Shown: positions 14,918-22,622 of the stretch, piece by piece | Numbering within the stretch: the first letter of the stretch is position 1 | How the letters are laid out: every line of letters starts with the position of its first letter | Source: an uncultured Eggerthellaceae bacterium | GTDB taxonomy: Bacteria > Actinomycetota > Coriobacteriia > Coriobacteriales > Eggerthellaceae | DNA: 54,055 nt | Assembly: GCA_944320405.1 (NCBI GenBank) | Contig: CALUHI010000023.1 | Coordinates: 1 to 54,055, forward strand | Direction: 5' to 3' | Made by a program: the position numbers and the translations under genes | Notes under the pieces: generated by a model | What the model was told of the DNA's origin: nothing | Database searches by the model: none | What the model saw: only the letters and a program-made list of their open reading frames with translations

Positions 14918-16517
14918 TTGATTCCCAAAGTCATCCGAACGCCTGATACTTGGAGAGCGTTTCCACTGTTAACCGAACGGATCCTCGGGCGGCCGCTCGG
15001 CATCTTTCCGGAGGGATCGCGGGGCGCGGGAGCCCGGGTGCCCCATTCGGATGGGTTCGGGGCAGCGCTTCGCCGCTCCGCCCGGCGCCTTTTCCGGACT
15101 CACCCGAACGGTCTGCGCTGATCGGCTTTCGTCGGACGCTAGAGCAGCGGCGGCAGCCCCCTTCCGGCGCGGGTCTCGCCCAGGGCGTTCGGGGTCATGT
15201 CGAGCTCGGCGTACGGCACCTCGCGCACCCCGAGCGCGTCGAGGAGCCCCGCCGATTCCGGCGCCGCCTTTAGCAGGGCGATCGGGGAGGTGCCCAGCAG
15301 GGATCCTGGGCTCGGAGTTCAACTGGCTCATGACCTCGGCCATGTCACGCCCCTCCAGCGAGTCGAAGTCTATCCCGCGCCCCTTGGGCAGCAGCTTGCG
15401 AAGCTCCACGTGGTTGCGTTCGCGGGCCCCCTTCTGCTGAGATTGGCGGGCGTCGCAGTAGAACACCCTGCAGCGGGAGCCCTCGCCGAGGGTCGACCGC
15501 TCGATGGCGGCCGGATCCGAGAACTCGGGGCCGTTGTCGGTGAGCAGCAGGCCGAACAACCTCGCGGACAGGCCGGCCCCCGCCGCCCGCTCCAGCATGT
15601 CGAGCGCCGCAGCCGCGGAGGTCGCGGCGGCGTCGGGCGGCAGCAGGCAAAGTTGGAAGGAGAACGGGCGCAGGAGCAGCGTGAGGATCCTCCGCGAGTC
15701 CCGGGGGCGCCCGACCACGGTGTCCATCTCGCACGCCCGGGCGCGCTCCTCGTCCGGCAGGGCGGAGAACGCCCTGTAGGACCTTGCCTCGCCGTGCGCG
15801 GTCGGCTTGGGCTCGGGGCTCCTCCTGCGTTTCCTGTGGCCCACCTTGCGCCTGAGGTCGGCGCTGCACATGCCCCCGTAGCCGCGCGAGACCCATCGGT
15901 ATATCGTCGAGGCCGACACCTTGAACTCGCCCGCGCGCCCCTGCGCTATCTGCGCGGGGGAGAGGCCGCGCGCCACGTCGGCGTGTATGCGGTCCATCAT
16001 CCAGCCGAAGCGCTCCTCGTCGCAGTCGACCCCGCGCCTGGCCTCCGACAGCAGCCCGTCGGCGAGGGCCTGGGCGCGGGCGGCCGAGTACTCGCACCTC
16101 CACCTGCGGGAGCAGTGGTAGCGCCTGCGGTTGCACCCGTTGCACACCCCACGGCCAGCGCAGGGGCATGGGGCAGGCGTCGTCCGGGACGTCCGACACG
16201 CGCTCCCCCTTGCCGGGGTCCCTGGCGACGATGCGGTTGCGCCTTACCTCGTCGGCGACGGTCGCGTTCGAGCGCCCGAGGTCGCGGGCGATGGCGCGCC
16301 CGCTCCTCCCGCCGTCCAGACCCCGCTCTATTGCGGCGCGCTTCGCCTTGTCGAGCCTGAAGTACCTCTCCTGCCTTTTCCCATTCATCGCGGTCCTTTC
16401 CCACGCCGGGCCTTCCACCGGCCCCTCTTCCGGAAGGGGACTCTCGGACTCAACCGCACGCGCGCGGATGAGTCCGAGAGGAAATACACAATGTTTGGAT
16501 GAAATCGCGAATCAACT
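14918..16517 (-). mobile_element. IS30-like insertion sequence (~1.6 kb), degenerate
   Basis: The termini are imperfect inverted repeats. The left begins TTGATTCCCAAAGTCATCCG at 14918. The right, read on the minus strand from 16515, begins TTGATTCGCGATTTCATCCA. About 18 of the first 26 positions match. A 15-bp direct repeat flanks the unit. It contains one IS30-type transposase gene with two frameshifts. A perfect 12-bp inverted repeat (CTCTCGGACTCA, 16441-16452, and its complement at 16469-16480) lies between the transposase start and the right end. Confidence 0.7.
15139..16388 (-). pseudogene. IS30-family transposase, two frameshifts
   Basis: Joining three frames gives a near full-length IS30 transposase of ~415 codons. 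The first starts MNGKRQERYFRLDKAKRAAI with an HTH (GRSGRAIARDLGRSNATVADEVRRN). The second runs through a cysteine-rich segment and SPAQIAQGRAGEFKVSASTIYRWV into the DDE core (CEMDTVVGRP, LLLTDNGPEFSDP, GARERNHVELRKLLPKGRG). The third ends LLGTSPIALLKAAPESAGLLDALGVREVP. The first shift is an extra G in a GGGG run near 16150. The second is near 15295-15305. Catalytic residues survive, but the enzyme is broken unless both shifts are sequence errors. The length fits the larger actinobacterial IS30 relatives. Confidence 0.8.
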
Positions 16518-16532
16518 CTTGATAGGCATCGC
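16518..16532 (+). repeat. 15-bp direct repeat, right copy
   Basis: CTTGATAGGCATCGC, identical to 14903-14917, lies immediately outside the right terminus of the IS30-like element. Confidence 0.7.
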
Positions 16533-16584
16533 GCCCATCAAGTTCACACTGTCTGAGAAAAAAGTGTAATACAGCTATCTGCTG

Positions 16585-16610
16585 TGATATACTTAAATTG
16601 TTAATTTAAG
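16585..16610 (+). promoter_or_regulatory. Promoter and operator of the second radical SAM locus
   Basis: An extended -10 (TGATATACT, 16585-16593) is overlapped by a perfect 8-bp inverted repeat CTTAAATT/AATTTAAG (16592-16599, 16603-16610). A protein bound there would cover the transcription start of the SdpI-like gene. Confidence 0.5.
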
Positions 16611-16653
16611 ATATAAAAGAATTAGTTAAAGTAGTTAATACAAGGAAGCGGTG

Positions 16654-17037
16654 ATGATTATGGGAGACATGATCGGCGCTTTCATTTTGGCGAGTACCTT
16701 ATTGGTTGGTTCGGTGGTCGCGATCCTCATAGGAGCAAAAATGCGTCGGCGGGAAATCAGTCCGAACCCATTTGTGGGAGTGAGAACACGCAAAGCTTTC
16801 CAATCGCGGGATGATTGGTACGCTATCCAATCGGCGTGTGCGCCGTTTGTCATTTTGCTCGGCTTCATTTTTTTGGATTCGGCGATCTTGTTCCTCGTCC
16901 AAGGAATCTTGCATGAGGTTATCCCTATTCTGGTTCCGGGCGTAATCATGTCTGTGCAAGTGGCCATTGGCATTGCTTTGGTCCATCGTGCCGCTTCGAA
17001 AAAAAGTAGTTTGTTTCGAAAAAGGAGGTCAAAATGA
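16654..17037 (+). CDS. SdpI/YhfL-like membrane protein, candidate immunity protein
   Basis: A 127-aa protein with about three membrane segments (AFILASTLLVGSVVAILIGA, FVILLGFIFLDSAILFLVQG, VIMSVQVAIGIALVH). Between segments 1 and 2 is NPFVGVRTRKAFQSRDDWYAIQ, matching the NPxxGxRT...S.xxW pattern of the SdpI family. Bacillus SdpI protects against the SdpC toxin and transmits a signal to its repressor. As first gene of a maturase operon it is a natural self-immunity candidate. ATG 16654 is chosen after AAGGAAGCG; GTG 16651 is possible. Its stop overlaps the next start (ATGA), so the genes are coupled. Confidence 0.75.
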   Translation: MIMGDMIGAFILASTLLVGSVVAILIGAKMRRREISPNPFVGVRTRKAFQSRDDWYAIQSACAPFVILLGFIFLDSAILFLVQGILHEVIPILVPGVIMSVQVAIGIALVHRAASKKSSLFRKRRSK

Positions 17038-17750
17038 ACGTAAACTTCCCGCGTGCTGAGCTTGTGAGGAAAATGACTGAATTGCGTCTGGGATTGATCC
17101 AAAGCGAGGATCTAATGGATCAATTCGAGAAAAATCCTCAAAGTGTTTTTGCTGAAGTATATGCCAGCGGACTGAATGATGAGGATAGCGAATGTATGGA
17201 CAATCTCTCCAAGGCAATTAGCGAGACTCCGGCTGGCGTGAGGTTTCTTACGTATGATTATCTTATTTCTATGATAACGGCAGAGGGGGATGACCCCGAA
17301 ATCACTCCTTATGGTCCTATTCCGATCCCAATTGCTGCTGCTAACATCGCTGCAATTTACAACGCTATTGTCATAGGTAATGCCGCACTCTATCACGATG
17401 TAGGGGGAGGTGTGGAATTGCTGGCGGGTGCCGTATGGACCACCTTCCAGTACCAATGGGGAACACTCGAGCAGCCTGCGCCAGTTGGTAAATGTGCACC
17501 GCGCTACTCTCTCGAACTGTCCGATCCTTATCTCGAGGGGAATTTGCACGCATACTTAAAGGCTAATGGTCTGGGTGATTCTCGCGAGAAAATGCTCATC
17601 AATTCGGCCTTGATGCACAGTTCGGGGAATCATGACAATGGGAGAGAAATCGTATCTAAATATACATACAGGGGGCAGAATTTCGTTCTCACGTCGAAGT
17701 ATGACAGCGCCTCTAATCAGGTGATGGTTACTGGTGGCTCTATTGAGTAA
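17034..17750 (+). CDS. Candidate substrate protein with leader-like N-terminus
   Basis: A 238-aa protein I do not recognise in full. Residues ~8-48 (AELVRKMTELRLGLIQSEDL, then MDQFEKNPQSVFAEVYASGL) resemble the helical leader of nitrile-hydratase-type RiPP precursors, with the usual Asp/Asn-Pro then hydrophobic-Ala-Glu ending. The middle is a striking small and aliphatic block (PYGPIPIPIAAANIAAIYNA, then IVIGNAALYHDVGGG). The C-terminal 100 residues are Ser/Gly/Tyr-rich. It is coupled to an SdpI-like gene upstream (ATGA) with a strong AAAGGAGGTCAAA ribosome site, and followed by a radical SAM enzyme and a methyltransferase. It may be the modified protein or precursor of this locus; it could also be a structural partner. 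Confidence 0.5.
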   Translation: MNVNFPRAELVRKMTELRLGLIQSEDLMDQFEKNPQSVFAEVYASGLNDEDSECMDNLSKAISETPAGVRFLTYDYLISMITAEGDDPEITPYGPIPIPIAAANIAAIYNAIVIGNAALYHDVGGGVELLAGAVWTTFQYQWGTLEQPAPVGKCAPRYSLELSDPYLEGNLHAYLKANGLGDSREKMLINSALMHSSGNHDNGREIVSKYTYRGQNFVLTSKYDSASNQVMVTGGSIE

Positions 17751-17777
17751 TATCCGAAGAAGGGGAAGGATCCTCCG

Positions 17778-18890
17778 TTGATTTTTGACTTGGCCTCAAA
17801 ACTTTCGAATGTTCGACGAGTCGCCGTTGTATCAACCGATCGATGCCAGGCAAACTGTTCCCACTGCTTAATGAAATCTGGACCCAATAGGAAAGAAATG
17901 CTTCAACTGAATCAGATCATCGACTCGCTCGAGTTTCTGATTCAAAACTCTCCGGTGAAAATTGTAGTTTTCACCGGAGGGGAGTCTACAATTCTGGGCG
18001 ATGATCTACTCGAAGCTATTTCCTATTGCGCCGTTCGTGGCATTCCTACACGTTTGGTTACGAATGCGAGCTGGGCGACGGACAACAAGCGTGCGGAGGA
18101 GGTTCTTACAGATTTACGCGATGCCGGTCTTTACGAGATCAATTTCTCGACAGATGATTTTCATCGTGAATGGATTCCGCTGGAGAATATCAAAAGGGCG
18201 TGGATGGCGTCTAAAGGAAAGGGTTTTTCGACTGTTCTGATTGCGGTTTGCTGCGGGGCGCAAAGCAAAACAACCCCGATTGCCGTAATGAATTATCTGG
18301 GAGAAAAAATCAAAATTGTCAAGAAGACGAATGCTACTGAAAAGAACTTGCCTGACCCTGATAGTGATGGGACAAGATACCTTATTACGTATTCTGAACT
18401 ATCTCGCTTGGGCCGAGGAGCTCATTTGTCGGAGGACAATTTCTCTTCATGCGACGATCTCGACGAATCCGGACTATACGGTCGTTGTTGCAGCTTGACT
18501 GATCCTCTTACATTGAACGCTGACGGCACCATTGGCTTATGCTGTGGAATTAACACTGAATTTAACTCGATTTTAAGTTTGGGTGATGCCAAAGATATTC
18601 TAGGGAATCCCTCATTCGAACTCAACGATTTTCAGGATCTTATGCTTAGGGCAATTGAGGAGCTTGGACCAACCTATCTCTACCATCTTGCAACCGAAAG
18701 CGCTCTAAGCGTAAGAAAGCTGAAAGCAAGGAGCGTTTGTGAAGTGTGCGAACGGCTGACAACGGATGAAAAGATTTTAAATGCCCTGAAGGGCAAAGCT
18801 GAAGTTATCGCCCAGCAGCTTGCGCTCAGTTGTGAAGTGAGATGCCAGCTTGAAATGGGAGGGAAGATTGAGCTTATATCGAGCGACTAG
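17778..18890 (+). CDS. Radical SAM enzyme of the second locus
   Basis: A 370-aa radical SAM protein with the cluster motif CQANCSHC (residues ~23-30) and the SAM-contact VFTGGEST. Additional cysteines in the C-terminal half (GRCCSLTDPLTLNADGTIGLCC and VCEVCERL) suggest at least one auxiliary Fe-S cluster of SPASM or twitch type. It is not closely similar to the maturase at 8764 and has no N-terminal recognition domain. Neighbours point to post-translational modification of the protein encoded at 17034. The start is TTG 17778, with AGGGGAAGGA 7 nt upstream. It overlaps the methyltransferase gene by 23 nt. The reaction cannot be predicted from sequence. Confidence 0.85.
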   Translation: MIFDLASKLSNVRRVAVVSTDRCQANCSHCLMKSGPNRKEMLQLNQIIDSLEFLIQNSPVKIVVFTGGESTILGDDLLEAISYCAVRGIPTRLVTNASWATDNKRAEEVLTDLRDAGLYEINFSTDDFHREWIPLENIKRAWMASKGKGFSTVLIAVCCGAQSKTTPIAVMNYLGEKIKIVKKTNATEKNLPDPDSDGTRYLITYSELSRLGRGAHLSEDNFSSCDDLDESGLYGRCCSLTDPLTLNADGTIGLCCGINTEFNSILSLGDAKDILGNPSFELNDFQDLMLRAIEELGPTYLYHLATESALSVRKLKARSVCEVCERLTTDEKILNALKGKAEVIAQQLALSCEVRCQLEMGGKIELISSD

Positions 18891-20019
18891 TCTCAATGAA
18901 TCAATGGGTCGCAGTCTTTACTGCGCCTTGGCAGAAGATGGGTTTGTTTCTTTGTTTGGGTCGCTTGACTTAAGAAAGTACCCTCATCATATCATTAGGC
19001 TCCATTTGGCAAACTATGAAGACGCATTGCAAGCAGCTTGCGAACTGTTCTGCCTTGGTAGAGAAGTTCGATTATCTAGACTGTCGTCGCATTTGCGGCA
19101 ATCGGTTATCAAACTGGTGCCGTCGGGCATTGCCCGAATCAAAGGAGATTCTATCACAATAGCCCCATTGACGCTTTATGTGATGCAGGGATTAATTTAC
19201 TTTGCAGAAATCCCCAATCCATTAATAACTGTCTATTTTGGCGAAGACTCATTAGGTTTGGCTAGCAGATTGGGTCTGTTCGGCCCGATAAAAGGTCGAG
19301 TTCTTGATTTATGTTCAGGTCCTGGGATACAGGGGATCCTGTTAGCATCCGCTGGGAATGATGTTACAGCAGTGGAGATCAACCCCGTTGCTGCCAGCAT
19401 AGGTGAATGCAATGCCGTCTTGAATGCGTGCATCGATCGATACGAAACAGTCCTTCAATCGACAACGGATTTTCTCATGGAAAATCAGCATCGCAGATTC
19501 GAGAAGATTGTTGCCAATCCTCCGCTTGTGCCGGTTCCTGACAATTGCCCATTTCATTTTATCGGAGCAGGGGGCGTCGACGGATTGGATCTGATAAGAC
19601 CAATCGTGAGTTTTGGATCCCAGCTATTGTCTCCTAGAGGGGAGCTGATCACCATAGGGGTATCAGGCGGGGATGAATGCGGCCCCTATGTTTTGGACAC
19701 CGTTGATAAAATTGCAGCTTCTGGGAAATATGGGTGCACTTTATCCATTCTGTGGCATGACGCAATTTCCCCAAAATCTAATTGGGTGTCCACAATTGCC
19801 CAATCGCAATCATTGTATTCGCTTAGGGGCAGGAAAATGGATGTTACTGACATTTTGGATTCTTATCTAGCGGCGAATATCTCGCGTGTTTATGCGTTTT
19901 CTTTGAGGATTGTTGCTCTCTGCAATGAAGGAAAAGATGAGGAGCTCTCTAAGTCAAGGCTTAGGGTATTAGACTTTTCATCTTCGAATCATGGAGCTAC
20001 TACGTGGTGGGTAAGCTGA
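18868..20019 (+). CDS. SAM-dependent methyltransferase with N5-glutamine-type motif
   Basis: A ~383-aa protein with an N-terminal domain of ~130 residues and a Rossmann methyltransferase domain. Motif I is VLDLCSGPGIQGILLAS (~146) and the acidic SAM-ribose contact is VTAVEINPVAA. Motif IV is IVANPPLVP, the NPP(Y/F/L) loop of PrmC/HemK and adenine-N6 enzymes, which methylate amide or amino nitrogens. In this operon, after an SdpI-like protein, a leader-like protein and a radical SAM enzyme, the likely substrate is the same peptide or protein rather than DNA or release factor. TTG 18868 (MSLYRATSLNES) follows GGGAGGGA; an upstream TTG at 18850 is less well placed. It overlaps the radical SAM gene. 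Confidence 0.8.
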   Translation: MSLYRATSLNESMGRSLYCALAEDGFVSLFGSLDLRKYPHHIIRLHLANYEDALQAACELFCLGREVRLSRLSSHLRQSVIKLVPSGIARIKGDSITIAPLTLYVMQGLIYFAEIPNPLITVYFGEDSLGLASRLGLFGPIKGRVLDLCSGPGIQGILLASAGNDVTAVEINPVAASIGECNAVLNACIDRYETVLQSTTDFLMENQHRRFEKIVANPPLVPVPDNCPFHFIGAGGVDGLDLIRPIVSFGSQLLSPRGELITIGVSGGDECGPYVLDTVDKIAASGKYGCTLSILWHDAISPKSNWVSTIAQSQSLYSLRGRKMDVTDILDSYLAANISRVYAFSLRIVALCNEGKDEELSKSRLRVLDFSSSNHGATTWWVS

Positions 20020-20050
20020 TGGAGAGAACGCAGCGCGAGAAACGTATAAA

Positions 20051-20221
20051 ATGAAAACCTCTGAAAAGAAGAAAAGAAATAGACTGGCTGCTCTTTTGCG
20101 CGTTCTGTACCGTGGAAACCCGCATTTTGTCTTGACCCCACGTAATATCGCAATGGGTTTCCCAATAATCTTTTGGTCGATAGCGCAAAGTGTATTGAAA
20201 CAAGGGGTATCAATATTATGA
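20051..20221 (+). CDS. Possible 56-residue small protein
   Basis: A short ORF starting MKTSEKKKRNRLAALLRVLY with a hydrophobic C-terminal half (AMGFPIIFWSIAQSVLKQGV), which could be one membrane segment after a basic N-terminus. It follows the methyltransferase by 31 nt on the same strand and shares its AT-rich composition. No convincing ribosome site precedes it. It may be an accessory or export peptide of the locus, or chance. Confidence 0.3.
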   Translation: MKTSEKKKRNRLAALLRVLYRGNPHFVLTPRNIAMGFPIIFWSIAQSVLKQGVSIL

Positions 20222-20249
20222 TTTGTGCACTAGTGCGCCATCGGCGGGA

Positions 20250-21824
20250 CTATTGAATAGATTGGGCTCCATATCCCATGATCGAAGCGCTGCCGACATC
20301 GTAGGCGTTCCTCCTACACGCATCGCCCGAGTTTCCCTCAATGGTCTCCACTGTGCGCCCGTCGCAGGATTCCACGATTCCCACGTGGTCGGATGTCCCG
20401 TCGCCTTCCCAATCGAAGAACACGATGTCGCCGGGTTGGGGCTCATCGTCGCCCGCTCTCCACAGCTCGGCGTCCTTGAACCATTGCACGCCCGTGGGGC
20501 AGTAGGAGAACTTGGGGACGGCGCCCGATTCGATCAGTCCGCACTCGTTCGCGCACCAGCTGACGAAGCAGGCACACCACTCCACACGGCTGTCGAACCC
20601 GTACCACGACCAGTACGGCTGGCCGCCGACGTTGCCGATCTGGCTTGCGGCAACCTCCACAATCTCGCCCGAGTCGCCCGCCACGCCGTGCAGGACGGTT
20701 CGCCACGCTGCGTCGTAGCGCTCATCGAGGAGCTCCGACAGTATCTCGCACTGCTCGGCATCGAAGCCGTACGCGTCTGCCATCTCGTCGGCCGTCCTGC
20801 TTGCGAGGGTGATCCTCAGCACTTTCACGGTGCCGGTCTCCCCGGCGTCGCCCTCCTCGTTTCCGACCTCCGTGACCTGCCGCTCCTCCAGACTGACCTC
20901 GATGGAGTTCATGTCCCAGAACACGCTCCGGAGCGAATCCATTCGGGCGTCGTCCAAGGTGATGACGTCTCGCGGGTCGGAGGGGTCGGCGGCGACCTTC
21001 ACGGCGAACACGGCGAGAACGTCCCTCCACGGGGTCGTGCTCCCCGATAGAGCCACCTCGTCGTGCGCCTCGGAAGTCTTCTCCTCCTCGATGCGCGCCT
21101 CGTGCTCGGCGTCGAGCGCGGCCACCGCCTCGCGCAGCGTCGGGTTGCCGTCGCCCATGTCGCCCCCCGAGAAGAAGATGCCGAATGCCGAGGCGGCCAC
21201 GAGTCCGACGAGGCAGATGACCACCACCGCGACTGCGGCCACGGCGCCCAGGCTGCCCAGCGCGGCGATGCCCGCGCGGGCCTGGAGCGCCGCCATCCTC
21301 GCGAACCGCGTCGCCACGGCCCGCGATGCCCGGGCCGTTCGGCGCGACGCCCGCGTGGCCTGGCGCGCCGAGCCGGCTGCCCTTGCCCGAGCAGCCCCCT
21401 GTGCGCGGCTGCGCATGGTGGAGCGGGCCGTTTCCGCCGCCCGCCTTCCCATGCGGGCTTCGCTGCGGCGGCGGATGCCGCGCCTCGGCGCTTCGCGCTC
21501 GGTCTCGTCCCTGCCGCTCCTGCTCCGTCCTGCGCCCATGCCCGCGCGGCGCTCCATCGCCGTCCTGCGACCCGGAGCTCTCCCGTACGCGCGAACACCT
21601 CTCCGCAGGGTTTTTGCGCCGAGCTGCGCGATGCGATCCGATTCCCCCTGGGCGGCCGACCACCCTCCCTCCGTCTCTTCGCCGGATCCGCAGCTCCCGA
21701 CGACGCCCTTTGTGGTAACGGATACCTGCCTCACGGCCTGTCGGAGCAGAACCCCTCGGTCGAGTTCCCTGATGTCCCTTGAGACGCTGCGTGTCTTTAT
21801 TGCGCAGTTAGCGCGGTCGGTCAT
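20250..21824 (-). CDS. Conjugation-associated CHAP-domain cell-wall hydrolase
   Basis: A 524-aa bitopic protein. Residues 1-185 are Arg/Ala-rich and probably cytoplasmic. One membrane segment follows (AALGSLGAVAAVAVVVICLV), then an extracytoplasmic stretch and a C-terminal CHAP amidase/endopeptidase domain with the catalytic Cys in SRVEWCACFVSWCAN and a His in TSDHVGIVES. Such proteins (Tn916 Orf14/CD1107-like) open peptidoglycan for the mating channel and replace VirB1. It is the last gene of the minus-strand transfer operon, after virB4, but is now separated from it by the plus-strand AbiE pair. ATG 21824 has an excellent AGGAGGAG site. Confidence 0.85.
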   Translation of the reverse strand: MTDRANCAIKTRSVSRDIRELDRGVLLRQAVRQVSVTTKGVVGSCGSGEETEGGWSAAQGESDRIAQLGAKTLRRGVRAYGRAPGRRTAMERRAGMGAGRSRSGRDETEREAPRRGIRRRSEARMGRRAAETARSTMRSRAQGAARARAAGSARQATRASRRTARASRAVATRFARMAALQARAGIAALGSLGAVAAVAVVVICLVGLVAASAFGIFFSGGDMGDGNPTLREAVAALDAEHEARIEEEKTSEAHDEVALSGSTTPWRDVLAVFAVKVAADPSDPRDVITLDDARMDSLRSVFWDMNSIEVSLEERQVTEVGNEEGDAGETGTVKVLRITLASRTADEMADAYGFDAEQCEILSELLDERYDAAWRTVLHGVAGDSGEIVEVAASQIGNVGGQPYWSWYGFDSRVEWCACFVSWCANECGLIESGAVPKFSYCPTGVQWFKDAELWRAGDDEPQPGDIVFFDWEGDGTSDHVGIVESCDGRTVETIEGNSGDACRRNAYDVGSASIMGYGAQSIQ

Positions 21825-21971
21825 TTGCTCCTCCTATCAGCCGAAGTGCTTTCAGGCAGGCGTCCAGGCAGCGCCGAACGCCTAGATTTCTTTCCCTTGC
21901 GAGTCCTGGATCTCGTCCGCCTTTCTCGGCGGAAGCAGGCTGTCCGCCCCTGGCTTTTCGGTTCCTTTTTT

Positions 21972-21999
21972 GATAGGAAATATGTATACTTTTCCTATC
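21972..21999. promoter_or_regulatory. AbiE promoter/operator palindrome
   Basis: GATAGGAAA (21972-21980) and TTTCCTATC (21991-21999) form a perfect 9-bp inverted repeat around TATGTATAC(T), a -10-like core, 15 bp before the AbiEi start. It fits negative autoregulation by the antitoxin, known for AbiE systems. Confidence 0.65.
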
Positions 22000-22013
22000 A
22001 TGAAGGGAGGAGC

Positions 22014-22622
22014 ATGACCAGCGCGAAAAAGATCAGAGATCGCATCGAGGGGGCGGATCCAGGAGCGGTGTTCGTTCCGTCGGACTTCAACGACATAGCG
22101 GACAGATCGGCAGTGCACAACATCCTCTCCCGCCTCGTCAAGGACGGGACTTTGCACCACGCCGCTCGCGGGGTGTACGCGAAGCCGAAGCACAGCGATC
22201 TTCTGGGGGGCGAGATACCGCCCGCCATCGACGACATCGCGCACGCCATCGCGAGAGGAAACGGGTGGGTCATCGTCCCGTCGGGCAACCACGCCCTCAA
22301 CATGCTCGGCCTCGATGAGCAGGTTCCCGCACGCTTCTCGTACGTGTCGAGCGGGCCCTACAAGCGCTACGACATCGACGGGGCGGAGGTGTCCTTCAGC
22401 CATCGGGCGAATCGGGACATCTTGGACAAGTCGTATCTCACCTGCCTCGTCGTGCAGGCATTCAAAGCGCTCGGCAAGGATGGGGTGGACGACAAGGTGA
22501 TCGAAAGCCTGGCCTCCCGCCTCACTGCCGAAGATGCGGAAAGACTGTGCACCGAGACAAGGAACGCGACGTCGTGGGTGTTCGAGGCGGCGAAACGGGT
22601 GAAGGAGGCGAGGGTCGGATGA
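22014..22622 (+). CDS. AbiEi-type antitoxin (type IV toxin-antitoxin)
   Basis: A 202-aa protein with an N-terminal winged HTH (GAVFVPSDFNDIADRSAVHNILSRLVKDGTLHHAARGVYAKPK) and a C-terminal domain containing VIVPSGNHALNMLGL and the SYVSSGPYKRYDIDGAEVSF strand pattern of AbiEi/DUF6088 antitoxins. These repress their own operon and counter the partner toxin without directly binding it. ATG 22014 follows AAGGGAGG. The longer frame upstream reads through the operator and is discarded. It overlaps the toxin by 4 nt (ATGA). It lies on the plus strand between two minus-strand conjugation genes. Effects reported for the family are phage abortive infection and element stabilisation. Confidence 0.85.
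   Translation: MTSAKKIRDRIEGADPGAVFVPSDFNDIADRSAVHNILSRLVKDGTLHHAARGVYAKPKHSDLLGGEIPPAIDDIAHAIARGNGWVIVPSGNHALNMLGLDEQVPARFSYVSSGPYKRYDIDGAEVSFSHRANRDILDKSYLTCLVVQAFKALGKDGVDDKVIESLASRLTAEDAERLCTETRNATSWVFEAAKRVKEARVG

Noticed and set aside
13774-15003. Minus-strand ORFs of 180-210 codons between exporter and IS30-like element
   Set aside because: They have Arg/Ser/Pro-rich shadow-like composition, competing frames on both strands, and no ribosome sites or domains.
15197-16360. Plus-strand 387-codon ORF across the IS30-like transposase
   Set aside because: It is the antisense shadow of a recognisable transposase in GC-rich DNA, with a low-complexity Arg/Gly/Ala sequence.
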